In this document: positions 63,492-64,000 of the stretch, piece by piece
Layout of the letters: each line of letters begins with the position of its first letter
Position numbering within the stretch: position 1 is the stretch's first letter
Made by a program: the position numbers and the translations under genes
The notes under the pieces: model-generated
Database searches by the model: none
What the model was told of the DNA's origin: nothing
The model's input: only the letters and a program-made list of their open reading frames with translations
Source of the DNA: SCTM01 sp965279655
GTDB lineage: Bacteria; Pseudomonadota; Alphaproteobacteria; Rhodospirillales; Rhodospirillaceae
Assembly: GCA_965279655.1 (NCBI GenBank)
Contig: OZ257255.1
Coordinates: 1,612,001-1,676,000, forward strand
Direction of reading: 5' to 3'
DNA: 64,000 bases

Positions 63492-64000
63492 AGACCGCGG
63501 GATCGCTTTCGGGAACGAATCTCTCGCTGGCGGTCTCGGCCCTGCTCGTCGCCGGCGCCGTGTTGTATGCGGTAACGTTCCTCGACCCCTATCTCGGCCT
63601 GTTCATGGCGCCATTCTTCGCCATCGGATGCGCACGAGGCAAACATCCGCTCACGTTACTGGCGTTATCGCTCGTCCCCGCGCTCTTGCTGCTGGCGGTT
63701 AGCACGGTGAAGTTTTCACTGATCGGCGTGCCGCTGGTCACCTATGACCACTATTTCCTGCGCCGCAATCTGCTCATGCTCGCCTACAACGACTGGCGGA
63801 TCGCCGGCGCGCTGCTCATCACGACAGCAGGCTTGGCGTGGTACCTCAAACGGTTGCTCTCTGGCCGCGGCATTTTCTCGCGCTTCGAGAAGGGCGCGGT
63901 CGCCGTCTTCGGTCTTGTGGCCATCGCGGATGCCGGCTCCATGAGCAACTGGGATGGCAATCTGCTCAATTGGGAAAAGGCGCCACGGCCGCCGACGCTA
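63488..64000 (+). CDS. Multi-helix membrane protein, truncated at window edge
   Basis: The first 171 codons from GTG 63488, cut by the end of the window. At least four hydrophobic segments are visible (LAVSALLVAGAVLYAVTFL, LLALSLVPALLLLAVSTV, AGALLITTAGLAWYL, GAVAVFGLVAIADAG). The sequence KFSLIGVPLVTYDHYFLRRN resembles the membrane part of sulfatase-like (LTA-synthase/EptA-type) transferases, which would carry a periplasmic catalytic domain further on. It is coupled to the methyltransferase gene by a four-base overlap. Confidence 0.55.
   Translation, partial: MKTAGSLSGTNLSLAVSALLVAGAVLYAVTFLDPYLGLFMAPFFAIGCARGKHPLTLLALSLVPALLLLAVSTVKFSLIGVPLVTYDHYFLRRNLLMLAYNDWRIAGALLITTAGLAWYLKRLLSGRGIFSRFEKGAVAVFGLVAIADAGSMSNWDGNLLNWEKAPRPPTL

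Noticed and set aside
1..64000. tRNA, rRNA, CRISPR array, insertion sequence or prophage
   Set aside because: No intergenic gap shows a cloverleaf, rRNA sequence, regular repeat-spacer pattern, transposase or integrase; a covariance-model scan (tRNAscan-SE, Infernal) would be decisive.

Overview
The window is compact, high-GC Gram-negative DNA with about 50 protein genes and no rRNA, tRNA, CRISPR array, phage or insertion sequence that I can see. Outer-membrane proteins (TonB receptor, TolC-type channels, an MtrB/PioB-type barrel), RND pumps, Tat- and Sec-exported enzymes and ECF-type promoters point to a proteobacterium. An EF-G-like protein with a GPQGSGKT P-loop and an inverted pair of GTCATCCCGGCGAAGG-type repeats favour an alphaproteobacterium, but I cannot fix the genus. 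Genes often touch or overlap by 1-8 bases.

Layout. 37-1621: an esterase and a VOC protein. 1644-7785: a CzcCBA-type divalent metal efflux operon headed by a small exported protein. 7782-16111: housekeeping genes (small membrane protein, GST, EF-G-like GTPase, Kup, TAXI-type binding lipoprotein, cardiolipin synthase). 16377-22367: TonB receptor, exported hydrolase, VOC protein, CYTH-CHAD protein, CsbD. 22430-32679: tannase-like esterase, multidrug RND pump, a secreted COG4315-type repeat protein, and a divergent DUF1302/DUF1329 pair. 32707-32812: a dispersed inverted repeat.

32845-35438 is a self-contained regulatory unit. An anti-sigma/ECF-sigma operon lies opposite a secreted protein made of two tandem copies of one beta-rich module. 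The gap holds two identical divergent ECF-type promoters (GGAATAA-N15-CGTCTTA) and a roughly 210-nt structured leader. 35435-43031 holds a cytochrome b561, an ethylbenzene-dehydrogenase-like haem protein, a DmsE/MtrA-type decahaem cytochrome, an MtrB/PioB-type outer-membrane barrel, and coupled DUF1800 and DUF1501 genes. This looks like a trans-outer-membrane electron conduit with no recognisable surface cytochrome, terminal reductase or HiPIP.

43034-51016 is a copper-resistance island. It contains CopC-CopD-YtkA fusion, YcnI, multicopper oxidase, TolC-like lipoprotein, a small exported Cys/His protein, a Cu P-type ATPase and a divergent CsoR, with two palindromic CsoR-type operators in between. 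50988-64000 carries transporters (APC, two MFS, EamA), MmgE/PrpD, DUF1838, a Tat-type exported protein, a PepSY protein, a nitronate monooxygenase-like enzyme, a thiolase, a small methyltransferase and a truncated membrane protein at the edge.

The most interesting parts are the divergent twin-promoter ECF unit with its duplicated secreted protein, and the orphan MtrAB-like conduit coupled to DUF1800/DUF1501. Two metal-handling islands (Czc, copper) share the window with it.
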